Below, piece after piece: positions 33,398 through 42,256 of a stretch of 64,000 nt of DNA; within the stretch, counting starts at the first letter, position 1; every line of letters begins with the position of its first letter. The translations under genes and the position numbers were made by a program. The stretch comes from Bacteroidota bacterium (GTDB lineage Bacteria > Bacteroidota > Bacteroidia > Bacteroidales > JAAUTT01): the NCBI GenBank assembly GCA_023429135.1, contig JAEYWD010000115.1:83639-147638 (forward strand), written 5' to 3'. The notes under the pieces were generated by a model that ran no database searches, was not told the origin of the DNA, and saw nothing but the letters and a program-made list of their open reading frames with translations.

Positions 33398-36031
33398 ATG
33401 CAATTCTTTTTACGCGCCAGTTTTCTTTTTACTTTTATTCTAATGGCCAATTTATCCTACTCACAGGGAGTTAAAGGGCGATTAACCGACTCCAAAAACA
33501 ATCCGATACCATTTGCCGCCGTTTACGACGAAAGTACATATGCCGGCACAACAAGTAATGCTGAGGGATTTTACGAACTCCGGCTTGCCGCCGGAAAGCA
33601 TTCGCTTGTATTTAAGTCATTGGGTTATTTTGTTGAAAGACGAATGATAGAGGTTACTACAGGGTTTCTGACTTTAAATCTGAAATTAAGTGAACAGGCT
33701 TACGAACTTAAAGATGTTGTTGTAACGCCCGGCAAGGAAGATCCCGCCTACGCCATTATGCGGAAGGTTATTGGTTTGGCTCCTTACCATCTGCATCAGG
33801 TGAAGGAGTATTCGGCCGATGTTTATCTGCGTGGATCAATTCATATTATTAAGATGCCCAAATTTATTTCGAAAAGAATTGAGGTAAATGGAAAGAAAGG
33901 CGTTGTCAAAAGCGGCGATGTTTATATGGAAGAATCTCTTAACCAGATTGATTTTACAGCACCTGATAAATATAATCAAAAGGTTAAATCCTTCCGGACT
34001 AATTTTCCGGGAGAAAACAGCGTGAGTCCGATGCAGATTGTACGTTCAAGTTTTTATCAGCCTAAAATAGATGAGGCTATTTCGCCTTTGGCGCCCAACG
34101 CTTTCAGTTTTTATAAATACCGGTACGAAGGACATTCTAAAGACGGTGCTTTTACCATATTTAAAATAAAGGTTATTCCTAAACGGAACAGTCAACAGTT
34201 GGTAAGTGGATATATATTCGTGATCGATCAGCTTTGGTGTTTACACTCTGTGGATGTTTCGCAGGAAATGTTTTTCGGGAAACTTGATTATAAGGAAATA
34301 TTTTCTCCTGTGAAAGGCGAAGCCTGGCTGCCCATAAGCTATGTATTTTATGTAAATGCCGGAATAATGGGTATTAAGGCCGATTTTAAATATACAAGTT
34401 CGGTAAAGTACCAGAAAGTTTTATTGAACGACAAAAAAGCTATAAAGCCAGTTAAAGTTGAAGATGCAAAGGAAACACCCGAAATACCCGTTAAGAAAAC
34501 TGATCCTAAAAAGCAGAAGCGACAGGAAGAAATTGAGCGTTTAATGGCTAAGGAGAATTTGAATAACCGGGATATGGTTAAACTTTCAGGCCTTATGGAA
34601 AAAGAAGCTCCCCCGGATACTGCCAGAACCAAATCGCTCGAATTAAAACCGTGGAACAATACAAAGGTCGAAATTGAGAAAGATGCTATGAAAAAGGATA
34701 CATCGTACTGGAATACTGTGCGGCCTATCCCCCTTACATCTATGGAATCCGGGCTGTCCGATTCGATAAAGCTGCCAAAAAAGGATACCATCGTCAAAAA
34801 AGATACAGCCAGGAAAGAGAATAAAACAATGAAAAAGATTGGTAGAATTGCTTTTGGTGGTGCCGGTTTCGAAATGTTCGATTCTACCACTCGAGTTAAT
34901 TATAATGGGCTAATTGGTTTAAAGAATTTTGGATTCAATACAGTAGATGGTTTCGTTTTTAAGCAATCCGTTGGAATAAGGGTAAAGGTTGATTCTATCA
35001 GGCAGTTGAGAATTGACCCGGGAGTTGCATATGCATTTAGCAGAAAGAGCTTTATGTGGTGGGTAAATGTAAATTTCGAATACGATCCGATGAGGGGAGG
35101 GGAATTTAAAGTGAAATACGAAAAATCATCAACCGACTACAATTCAAATTATCCTATGAGCGATGAGTTAAATGCTTTGACTTCACTCTTTCTGAGAAAA
35201 AATTACAAAAAATTCTACGAAACTCATCATATCGAATTGTCGAATAGTATTGATATTGTAAATGGCATGAAGTTTACAGCCAAGTTGGGTTATAGCAGCG
35301 AGCAACTACTTACAAATCATAGCGACTATTCTTTTTTCTACCAGAGTACGCGCGATTATTCTTCTAACATCCCTGAGACCGATGCCTTGGCTCTTTTGAA
35401 TAATCAAAGCAATAAAGAAGCATATTTCAATTTAATGATTGAGTATACACCTCAGTATTATTACCGGGTATGGAAAGGGCGCAAACGCTATTCACATTCA
35501 AAATATCCAACTTTTTTTGCGGTTTACCGGAAAGCCATTCCCGGTGTTTTAAACTCTACGGCCAATTTCGACTATTTGGAGATTGGGGCGCGGCAATCAA
35601 AAGAATGGGGGATGATGCATAGTTTTAATTGGAATATTGTCGCTGGTAAATACTTGAACCGGAGTAAAATGTATCTTAGCGATTACCGGTTTTTTAATAA
35701 TCAGCCACTTTCGGTGATGTTTAATAAATCGGATAATTCATTTTTTCTCCCCGGTTTGTATGCAAATGCCACAAATGACAGTTTTGTCGAAGGACACATG
35801 ACTTTCACCACTCCCTATCTCTTAATAAAGTACCTTCCGTTTTTGAGTAATAAAATCTGGCTCGAGAATCTTCATCTGAATTATTTATATACACCGCAAA
35901 CAGGGCATTATTGGGAAACAGGGTACAGTATCAGTCAGATTTATGCAATCGGAGGTATTGGGGTTTATGCAGGTTTTAATGGATCAAAGTATAGCTCGGT
36001 GGGAGTGAAGGTTACTCTTGCTTTTGATTAA
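33398..36031 (+). CDS. DUF5686 / carboxypeptidase-regulatory-like outer-membrane protein
   Basis: The 877-aa protein has a signal peptide (residues 1-22, ending YSQG). A CarboxypepD_reg-like beta-sandwich follows at ~25-105 (GRLTDSKNNPIPFAAVYDES), then a long region typical of DUF5686 proteins of Bacteroidota. A low-complexity Lys/Asp/Pro-rich linker sits at ~345-490. The C-terminal ~380 residues are rich in alternating aromatic strands and end KVTLAFD, as expected for a membrane barrel. Function of the family is not established; an envelope or transport role is inferred. The gene is monocistronic and ends at a strong bidirectional terminator. Confidence 0.82.
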   Translation: MQFFLRASFLFTFILMANLSYSQGVKGRLTDSKNNPIPFAAVYDESTYAGTTSNAEGFYELRLAAGKHSLVFKSLGYFVERRMIEVTTGFLTLNLKLSEQAYELKDVVVTPGKEDPAYAIMRKVIGLAPYHLHQVKEYSADVYLRGSIHIIKMPKFISKRIEVNGKKGVVKSGDVYMEESLNQIDFTAPDKYNQKVKSFRTNFPGENSVSPMQIVRSSFYQPKIDEAISPLAPNAFSFYKYRYEGHSKDGAFTIFKIKVIPKRNSQQLVSGYIFVIDQLWCLHSVDVSQEMFFGKLDYKEIFSPVKGEAWLPISYVFYVNAGIMGIKADFKYTSSVKYQKVLLNDKKAIKPVKVEDAKETPEIPVKKTDPKKQKRQEEIERLMAKENLNNRDMVKLSGLMEKEAPPDTARTKSLELKPWNNTKVEIEKDAMKKDTSYWNTVRPIPLTSMESGLSDSIKLPKKDTIVKKDTARKENKTMKKIGRIAFGGAGFEMFDSTTRVNYNGLIGLKNFGFNTVDGFVFKQSVGIRVKVDSIRQLRIDPGVAYAFSRKSFMWWVNVNFEYDPMRGGEFKVKYEKSSTDYNSNYPMSDELNALTSLFLRKNYKKFYETHHIELSNSIDIVNGMKFTAKLGYSSEQLLTNHSDYSFFYQSTRDYSSNIPETDALALLNNQSNKEAYFNLMIEYTPQYYYRVWKGRKRYSHSKYPTFFAVYRKAIPGVLNSTANFDYLEIGARQSKEWGMMHSFNWNIVAGKYLNRSKMYLSDYRFFNNQPLSVMFNKSDNSFFLPGLYANATNDSFVEGHMTFTTPYLLIKYLPFLSNKIWLENLHLNYLYTPQTGHYWETGYSISQIYAIGGIGVYAGFNGSKYSSVGVKVTLAFD

Positions 36032-36099
36032 TTAATAGCTATTGTCCGGTTAAAATATTAATAAGAATCTAAAGAGTAGATTTACTTTTGGTGAGATAA

Positions 36100-36138
36100 G
36101 GAGACTTAGTGGGCGGCTTCGTCGCCCACTAAGTCTCC
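36100..36138. terminator. Strong bidirectional terminator
   Basis: GGAGACTTAGTGGGCG and CGCCCACTAAGTCTCC form a perfect 16-bp stem with a 7-nt GCTTCGT loop, followed by CCCTTTT on the plus strand. It lies between the convergent genes ending at 36031 and 36232. Confidence 0.85.
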
Positions 36139-36231
36139 TCCCTTTTACCCCCCCCATGAAAGCCTTGTCATTTAGACCACCGGGAGAAATCTTATATTTT
36201 AACGGAGATCATTATTACTCTATTGTATTGT

Positions 36232-36846
36232 TCATGAGCCCGATCCCTGTTTTCGGTATTTATTTAGTTCGGCCAGGTGATTGCGCGATAATTCCTGTTC
36301 ACGTTGTAAAGCACGTTTTCTGAACTTCTCAAATTCGTCTCTGGTCTCCTGGAGGTCCTGTTTATTCTGGATGGTTACTTTATTGCTTCTTTTAAATAGT
36401 ATAATAAATATTACAAGCACAATTGCTAACAGGCCTATAATAATCCACATGGTTCTGGAGTAAGCTTCCTTGCTCATAAGTATTCCCAGGAACCGGATAC
36501 TGTTTTTCTCTTTAAATGTATTGTCGAGCTTGTCATTAGTGGACTTTAGCTGTGCTTTAACCGAGTCCATGTTGGATTTGTGCGCAGCAATTGTATTATT
36601 TGAGTTATTGAGTGTAGCTCTGAGTTTTTTTAATGTATCCAGAACGTTGGTCCTTAGGGAATTTAACGAAACCTCCTTAACAACTTTAAAGTCCTGGTAC
36701 CGCGAGGAGGTTTCAAATATTGTCCGGAACTGATCCTCAATAGATCCCTTACTTTGCTGAGCATAGCTGCTTGGTGCAAATGCCAGCGAAATGCCCAAAA
36801 TAGCCAGGACTGTGAAAAATGTTAGTTTAGTTCTTATCAGATTCAT
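36232..36846 (-). CDS. Secreted/membrane coiled-coil protein of unknown function
   Basis: The 204-aa protein has a signal peptide (1-29, ending SSYAQQ), a helical, Asn-rich periplasmic segment (~35-125, coiled coil with many heptads), one membrane helix (~134-156, MWIIIGLLAIVLVIFIILF) and a charged cytoplasmic coiled-coil tail. Similar Bacteroidota proteins are often annotated tRNA (guanine-N1)-methyltransferase, but nothing here supports a methyltransferase: no SAM-binding motif is visible. It stands alone. The topology suggests a small envelope or signalling-associated protein. Confidence 0.7.
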   Translation of the reverse strand: MNLIRTKLTFFTVLAILGISLAFAPSSYAQQSKGSIEDQFRTIFETSSRYQDFKVVKEVSLNSLRTNVLDTLKKLRATLNNSNNTIAAHKSNMDSVKAQLKSTNDKLDNTFKEKNSIRFLGILMSKEAYSRTMWIIIGLLAIVLVIFIILFKRSNKVTIQNKQDLQETRDEFEKFRKRALQREQELSRNHLAELNKYRKQGSGS

Positions 36847-37165
36847 ATGCTTTGATTTAATTATTATCCAACTTTGATTTTATAAATGCTTTAACGTTAT
36901 CTGTTTTTAAAAATTGCCTGTAAAAACATCTATTCTTTTTTATTTTCTAAGGGTTTGGCAATTCTCCGGCATTTTTGCCGATGGCTTTGATCTACAGCAT
37001 AGTTTGTAAAATACTTCTGCAATAGATGTTTATTCAAATTACCAAATAAGAAACAGATCAAACTTTTTTAAGTTTTCAAATTTTTATTCATTGTTTTATT
37101 ATAAAATTCTATCTTCATTTTTTTGTTTTCGTTATAGTCGTTTTGTTTTACATGTAAGTTGTTTA
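36847..37165. other. Intergenic region
   Basis: This AT-rich divergent region has no gene and only a weak CGGCA/TGCCG hairpin at 36967-36980. An in-frame TTG at 37091 extends the next gene into it but would add an unlikely N-terminus. Confidence 0.5.
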
Positions 37166-38275
37166 ATGAATTTACGATTTTTTTTTCATATCAGTATTCT
37201 TTTGTCTGTAATTTGTTCAACATTGAGTTCTCAAAGTTCATCATGGAAGGAAAGAGTTTATGTCGATGTTAACTATCAGTATGGATTCGTGATGCCTCAT
37301 CTCGATTACATTTCGTTTTTTGTTAAGGAACATATACAAGGTTTTCAGATTAACATGGGCTTGTTTACCAATGGGGCGAAAAGTTGGCACAAATCATACA
37401 ATTATCCTCAATTAGGCATTGGTTACCATTATTCGGGTTTGTCTAATTATGATGTCTACGGAAGTATGAACGCTATCTATGGTTATGTGGACCGATATTA
37501 TTTAAACCGAAAGAACAGATTTAACTTTGGAAACAAACTCTCTCTCGGGGGGGCTTATATCAACAAAAAATTCGATCTGGAAAATAACGGGACCAACCTG
37601 GCAATTGGATCAAAACTGAATGCCTATGTTAATTATAGTTTTGAAGGAAAATTCAGGATTACACCGGAAATTGATATGAAACTGGGGACTGGCATAACGC
37701 ATGTTTCGAACGGAAGTTTTAAGCAACCCAATAAAGGTCTTAATTTCTTTACCGTATTTTCAGGTTTTTCTTATTCATTTAGTCCAAATATGGCTTATGA
37801 ACCTTTAATTCCGGAAGCAGATTCATCAAAACATCAGTTTTTATTGGTCACCTGCATGGGGTACAAGCAAATTTCTAGAAAATACGATTATAGCTATATG
37901 GTAAACGGGATTTCGGGAGAGTATGCTCATCTTATTACTGGCAACAGTTGGGGAGGAGCTGCATTAACTTTTTACTACGACCCATCTCTCAAAAAGGAAA
38001 TATGGATGGACGATACCATACAGGCAAAGTTTATCGATAATGTTCGTGTAGCTCTTAATCTTTCTTATGAACTTAAAATGGGTCGTATATCTTATGTTTT
38101 TCAGCCAGGTTTTTATCTGAAGAATTTATATAAAAAATCGGGAGTTATTTCGAATCGTCTTTCGGTTCGTTATCAGTTAACTCACAGGTTTTACGCTTCA
38201 TTTACAATTAAGGCTCATTGGTTTGCAATTGCCGATTTTTTTGAATGGGGGATTGGTTATAGATGGAAAAAATAA
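37166..38275 (+). CDS. PagL-like lipid A 3-O-deacylase / acyloxyacyl hydrolase family
   Basis: The 369-aa protein has a signal peptide (MNLRFFFHISILLSVI..., cleavage near SSQS) and a beta-barrel-like body. It contains the PagL signature THVSNGSFKQPNKGLNFF, with His179 and Ser181 matching the catalytic His and Ser of PagL, an outer-membrane enzyme that removes a 3-O-acyl chain from lipid A. It is longer than Pseudomonas PagL (~170 aa), as are other Bacteroidota members. The start at 37166 gives a clean signal peptide; the upstream TTG would not. The next gene overlaps its stop (TAATG). Confidence 0.75.
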   Translation: MNLRFFFHISILLSVICSTLSSQSSSWKERVYVDVNYQYGFVMPHLDYISFFVKEHIQGFQINMGLFTNGAKSWHKSYNYPQLGIGYHYSGLSNYDVYGSMNAIYGYVDRYYLNRKNRFNFGNKLSLGGAYINKKFDLENNGTNLAIGSKLNAYVNYSFEGKFRITPEIDMKLGTGITHVSNGSFKQPNKGLNFFTVFSGFSYSFSPNMAYEPLIPEADSSKHQFLLVTCMGYKQISRKYDYSYMVNGISGEYAHLITGNSWGGAALTFYYDPSLKKEIWMDDTIQAKFIDNVRVALNLSYELKMGRISYVFQPGFYLKNLYKKSGVISNRLSVRYQLTHRFYASFTIKAHWFAIADFFEWGIGYRWKK

Positions 38276-39003
38276 TGTCAATGAAAATCAAAAACTACAT
38301 ATATTTTATTGCCCTGTTTATTGGGACATCCTGCATTGACGATGCCTTGTTTAACGGCGGAGAAGTTGTTTCAAAAACCTTGGATTTGCCCGATTACTCT
38401 ACAATAGAAGTTGAGAGTACTTTTGAGATTGAGCTTTTAAATGATACAATTAATAAAGTTGTTGTGCGCTGCGGCGAAAATCTGCATCCATATATTAAGA
38501 TCGAAGTCGTGAATGATATTCTTTACCTGAAACACGAAATTAAGAATAACTGGTCGCGAAAATATGAACGGGTTAAACTGGAACTTCATACAAAGCCTTT
38601 TGGAAATTTTAATGTTCGTAAGCCGGTTAGAATTTATACAAATCAGGTTTATAAAGCTCCATATTTTGGCTTTATAGATTTTATGAAATACAGCGAACTC
38701 GATATAAATATTGATGTTGAAGATTGCTTGATAGCTATGTCGTCCGATAATTTTGGACAATTTAAAGTTAAAGGTAGGGCGAGTCGTGCTCATTTATGGG
38801 GCTGGGGCTCCTGCTTGGTCAATGCCGATAGTCTGCAAACCAATTATTGTTATGTACTCCATCGGGGTATGGGGAATGTGTTTGTTAATACAACCGGGCA
38901 ATTGGACGCCGATATTCAGTTCACCGGTAATGTTTATTATTCAGGAAATCCGGCACAAGTAAACTTACAGCGAACAGGTTCAGGTAATCTTATAAAGAAA
39001 TGA
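38275..39003 (+). CDS. Lipoprotein with GIN (DUF2807) domain
   Basis: The ~242-aa protein has a short hydrophobic signal (KNYIYFIALFIGTSC) ending in a lipobox-like Cys. IDD follows the Cys, acidic residues as in Bacteroidota surface-export signals. The rest is a beta-solenoid-like GIN domain (DUF2807; LDLPDYSTIEVESTFEIELL, then repeated strand-turn units such as LDADIQFTGNVYYSGNP). An ATG at 38275 overlaps the upstream stop as TAATG; starts at 38263 and 38281 are also possible. It is co-expressed with the PagL-like gene, suggesting an outer-membrane location. Function unknown. Confidence 0.72.
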   Translation: MSMKIKNYIYFIALFIGTSCIDDALFNGGEVVSKTLDLPDYSTIEVESTFEIELLNDTINKVVVRCGENLHPYIKIEVVNDILYLKHEIKNNWSRKYERVKLELHTKPFGNFNVRKPVRIYTNQVYKAPYFGFIDFMKYSELDINIDVEDCLIAMSSDNFGQFKVKGRASRAHLWGWGSCLVNADSLQTNYCYVLHRGMGNVFVNTTGQLDADIQFTGNVYYSGNPAQVNLQRTGSGNLIKK

Positions 39004-39140
39004 TCTTTCGGTCGCATATTTCATAAATTTCTTATTTCCCCGTTTTTTTCTTACCTTAAACAGTCTTTATGTTTTCGGGTGCAGATATACATATTTTGTT
39101 GTGTTTCAGTGTTTCCTGAAATTGCTAATGTTAAGCGCTT

Positions 39141-41810
39141 ATGGAAAATGTGATTTTAAACTCTACTGATCTATTCTATTCTTTTTTTGATACTTCTCCA
39201 TTGTATATATGGATCAAGGATACCAATAATAATCTTATCAGGCTTAATAAGGCTGCTGCGATTTTAGAGCAAAAACCTGTTGAGGAACTGGAAGGCAGGT
39301 CGTGTTACGATATATACCCAGAAGACAGAGCTAAGGCCTTTTGGGCCGACGATCAGGAAGTCATAACAACCGGTCTGCCCAAACTATCCTATTACGAGAA
39401 ACATATCCTTCCCGATTCTGATAAAAGCCGGTGGTTGCAGGTTAATAAAATGCCAATAAGGAACGATTTGGGCATAATTACCGGGGTTATGGTTTATGCA
39501 GTGGATGTTACCGACATTAAAGATGCCGAAGAAAAAATCAGAATAAGGGAAGAAAAAAATCAAAAGCTTCTTTACGAAAAATCTCTTGCAGAGCAAAAAC
39601 TCTGGCATGAGCGGAATTTGCTGCGAACTGTTATTGAAAACATTCCGGCACATATTTATTTTAAGGATCAGGAAAGCCGTTTTGTTCTTTGTAATCAAGC
39701 TACTGCCGCTTTTATGGGTGTCGACTCGCCCAATGATATTATTGGCAAAACTGATTTTGAATTTTTCCCCCAGGAAATGGCCAGGGTGTTTCATAAAGAA
39801 GAGCGGGAGCTCATGAGAAATCATAAGCCAGTCATTAATTCGGTGCATAAACATTTTAAGGAAAATTCCGATAAATTTCTGGAGATTACTAAAGTTCCTC
39901 TGTACGATTCCCAAAATCAAATTATTGGCGTGGTTGGAATTAATCGGGATATTACTGAGAGAAGGCGTGCAGAAGAAGCCCTATTGGAAAGTGAAGCCAA
40001 ATATCGTATTTTGACTGAGTATATGACCGACGTTGTTTGGCAGTTGTCGCCCGATATGACTTACATTTATCTTAGTCCCTCTTTTACGCAGCTTACAGGT
40101 TTTAAAACCACCGATTTTCTGGGAAAGCCAATCTGGTCGTTGCTTACAAAAGAATCTTCCGAATATCTTCAGGACATGGTATTAAGACGAAAATCAATGC
40201 CTTTTGAAGAAAGAAAGAAAAGCCTCGCGTTTGAAGCTAGTTTATATGACACCAATAGAAATCTGATATGGACTGAAATTGTTTCTAATCCTGTTTTTAA
40301 TGAGGCGGGAGAACTTCTTTTTTTTCAGGGAATGAGTCGGGATATTACTCAACGAAAACTTGCCGAGGTTGCTTTAAAGGAAAGTCAGGAAAAATTGGGC
40401 GTTATTATCGCCAATGCGCCAATGGTTTTGTTTCAGATCGACAAAGAAGGTATCTTCAGGTTTTCAGATGGTAAAGGACTTGAAAAACTGGGATTGAAAC
40501 CTGGTCAGGTAGTCGGACTATCAGCGTTTGATGTCTATAAAGATTTTCCAAATATCTGTCAGCAGGTTAAAGATGCTCTTACTGGTAAAGTCGTAACGGA
40601 TATAATAAATGTTCTCAATATTTATTTTGAAATACTGTATAATCCTGTGCTGAATGCTGAAGGAGAGGTTACCAGTGTTATCGGCATTGCATTCGATATT
40701 TCGGAGCGAATGGCAGCTCAGTATGCTTTACAGGAGAGTGAGATCCGATTTAAAACTCTTTTTCACGAAATGGCCGAAGGCGTTGCTTTGCACGAGCTCG
40801 TGTTTGATGAGGAGAAAAAACCTGTTGACTACTGCATTGTAGAAGTGAATCCAAGTTATCAGGTTCATACAGGAATAGATGTAAAAAATATCCGGAATGA
40901 GTTGGCTTCGGTTTTATATGGTACTTCCAAACCTCCTTATCTGGAAGAATTTTCTTCAGTTGCAATTAATGGTACGAAGTATAAGTTTGAAACTTATTTT
41001 GAACCATTAGAGAAGTATTTTAAAATATCGGCTGTTGCTATCGGTCCCAACAGATTTGCTACTGTTTTTGAGGATGTTTCGGTTCAAAAGAAGCATGAAA
41101 AAGAGTTACGCGACAAAAACGATGAATTGGAGCGCTTTACTTACACCGTTTCGCACGACCTTAAGAGTCCCCTGGTTACTATAAGAGGGTTTATCGGAAT
41201 GCTGGAGCAGGACCTGAAGCATAATCATCAGGAGAATATTGCCGATGATATTCAGCGTATTAAGTCGGCTACCGATAAAATGACCGATCTTCTGAACGAT
41301 CTGCTCACGCTGTCGCGGGTGGGCAGGAAAATCAATCCTCCTGTTAAAATGTCCATGTATTCAATAGTTAGTGAGGCTCTGGAGTTACTTTCAGGTACAT
41401 TAACCGAAAATGATGTTAAAGTTGAAGTTGATAATGAACTTCCGGAAGTTTATGTGGATAAGCAGAGGATGGTAGAAGTTTGGTTAAACCTTATTGAAAA
41501 CGCAGTGAAATTTTCTCTTAAACATGAAAAACCTCAAATAAAAATAGATTTTATTAAAGAAGATACTAAATTTATATTCAATATCAGGGATAATGGTATT
41601 GGAATAGATAAAAAATATCATTCAACCGTCTTCGGCCTATTTAATAAATTGGATAATAAAACTTCTGGAACCGGCATAGGTTTGGCATTGGTTAAAAGAA
41701 TAATTGAGGTGCATGGGGGAGATATCTGGGTGGATTCGGATGGAATAGGGAAAGGCACAAAATTCAGCTTTTCGTTGCCAATAAAAATGCCGAGAAAAAA
41801 TGAAAACTAA
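39141..41810 (+). CDS. Multi-PAS sensor histidine kinase
   Basis: The 889-aa soluble kinase has about five PAS domains in series (~8-130, 160-275, 280-400, 405-520, 530-650; the first contains LYIWIKDTNNNLIRLNKAAA). HisKA follows near 670 (FTYTVSHDLKSPLVTIRG) and then an ATPase domain (NLIENAVKFS, RDNGIGID, GTGIGLALVKRI). No membrane segment or receiver domain is present. It lies 6 bp before a CheY-like gene, then a hybrid kinase, so a three-gene signalling operon is likely. The PAS ligands are unknown. Confidence 0.9.
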   Translation: MENVILNSTDLFYSFFDTSPLYIWIKDTNNNLIRLNKAAAILEQKPVEELEGRSCYDIYPEDRAKAFWADDQEVITTGLPKLSYYEKHILPDSDKSRWLQVNKMPIRNDLGIITGVMVYAVDVTDIKDAEEKIRIREEKNQKLLYEKSLAEQKLWHERNLLRTVIENIPAHIYFKDQESRFVLCNQATAAFMGVDSPNDIIGKTDFEFFPQEMARVFHKEERELMRNHKPVINSVHKHFKENSDKFLEITKVPLYDSQNQIIGVVGINRDITERRRAEEALLESEAKYRILTEYMTDVVWQLSPDMTYIYLSPSFTQLTGFKTTDFLGKPIWSLLTKESSEYLQDMVLRRKSMPFEERKKSLAFEASLYDTNRNLIWTEIVSNPVFNEAGELLFFQGMSRDITQRKLAEVALKESQEKLGVIIANAPMVLFQIDKEGIFRFSDGKGLEKLGLKPGQVVGLSAFDVYKDFPNICQQVKDALTGKVVTDIINVLNIYFEILYNPVLNAEGEVTSVIGIAFDISERMAAQYALQESEIRFKTLFHEMAEGVALHELVFDEEKKPVDYCIVEVNPSYQVHTGIDVKNIRNELASVLYGTSKPPYLEEFSSVAINGTKYKFETYFEPLEKYFKISAVAIGPNRFATVFEDVSVQKKHEKELRDKNDELERFTYTVSHDLKSPLVTIRGFIGMLEQDLKHNHQENIADDIQRIKSATDKMTDLLNDLLTLSRVGRKINPPVKMSMYSIVSEALELLSGTLTENDVKVEVDNELPEVYVDKQRMVEVWLNLIENAVKFSLKHEKPQIKIDFIKEDTKFIFNIRDNGIGIDKKYHSTVFGLFNKLDNKTSGTGIGLALVKRIIEVHGGDIWVDSDGIGKGTKFSFSLPIKMPRKNEN

Positions 41811-41816
41811 AAAACA

Positions 41817-42242
41817 ATGAATGGAGAACCACTAACTATTTTACTGATCGAGGATAATCCTGATCACGCCACACTGGTTATTCGCAACCTGAAGAATTTT
41901 CTCGTAGCAAACACTATTATTCATCTGGAGGATGGAGAACTTGCTATGGAATATCTGGACCGTATTGGGAAAGGGAATGTGAAGCCTCATTTGGTTTTAC
42001 TTGATCTGAGATTGCCAAAAGTGGATGGACTCGAAATATTATGCCGTATAAAAAACGATCCTGAAATGACTGGCATACCGGTAGTTGTTCTTACAACATC
42101 TGACGCGGAGAGAGATATGGCCAGAGCTTGCAAGTGCCATGCCAATAGCTATTTAATTAAACCTGTCGACTTCGAAAAGTTTACTGAATTGATGAGTGTT
42201 TTGGGATTTTATTGGATTTGTTGGAACAGAAACCCATTTTAA
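41817..42242 (+). CDS. CheY/Rcp1-like single-domain response regulator
   Basis: The 141-aa single receiver domain has the acidic pair LLIEDNPDH, acceptor Asp in LVLLDLRLPKVDG, VVLTTSD and SYLIKPV with the conserved Lys. No output domain is present. The spacing and sequence style (LEIL..IKNDPEMTGIPVVVLT) match Rcp1-type regulators that accept phosphate from phytochrome-like PAS kinases, so the upstream kinase is the probable partner. The last residues (WICWNRNPF) look like an unusual tail. Confidence 0.88.
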   Translation: MNGEPLTILLIEDNPDHATLVIRNLKNFLVANTIIHLEDGELAMEYLDRIGKGNVKPHLVLLDLRLPKVDGLEILCRIKNDPEMTGIPVVVLTTSDAERDMARACKCHANSYLIKPVDFEKFTELMSVLGFYWICWNRNPF

Positions 42243-42256
42243 AAAAAGCTTAGCCA

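Noticed and set aside
34348..34890. Minus-strand ORF of 180 aa inside the DUF5686 gene
   Set aside because: It is opposite the Lys/Asp-rich linker of a well-supported gene and gives a Ser/Phe-rich shadow product.
37091..37165. TTG-initiated extension of the PagL-like gene
   Set aside because: The added 25 residues would precede a clean signal peptide, so the ATG at 37166 is the better start.
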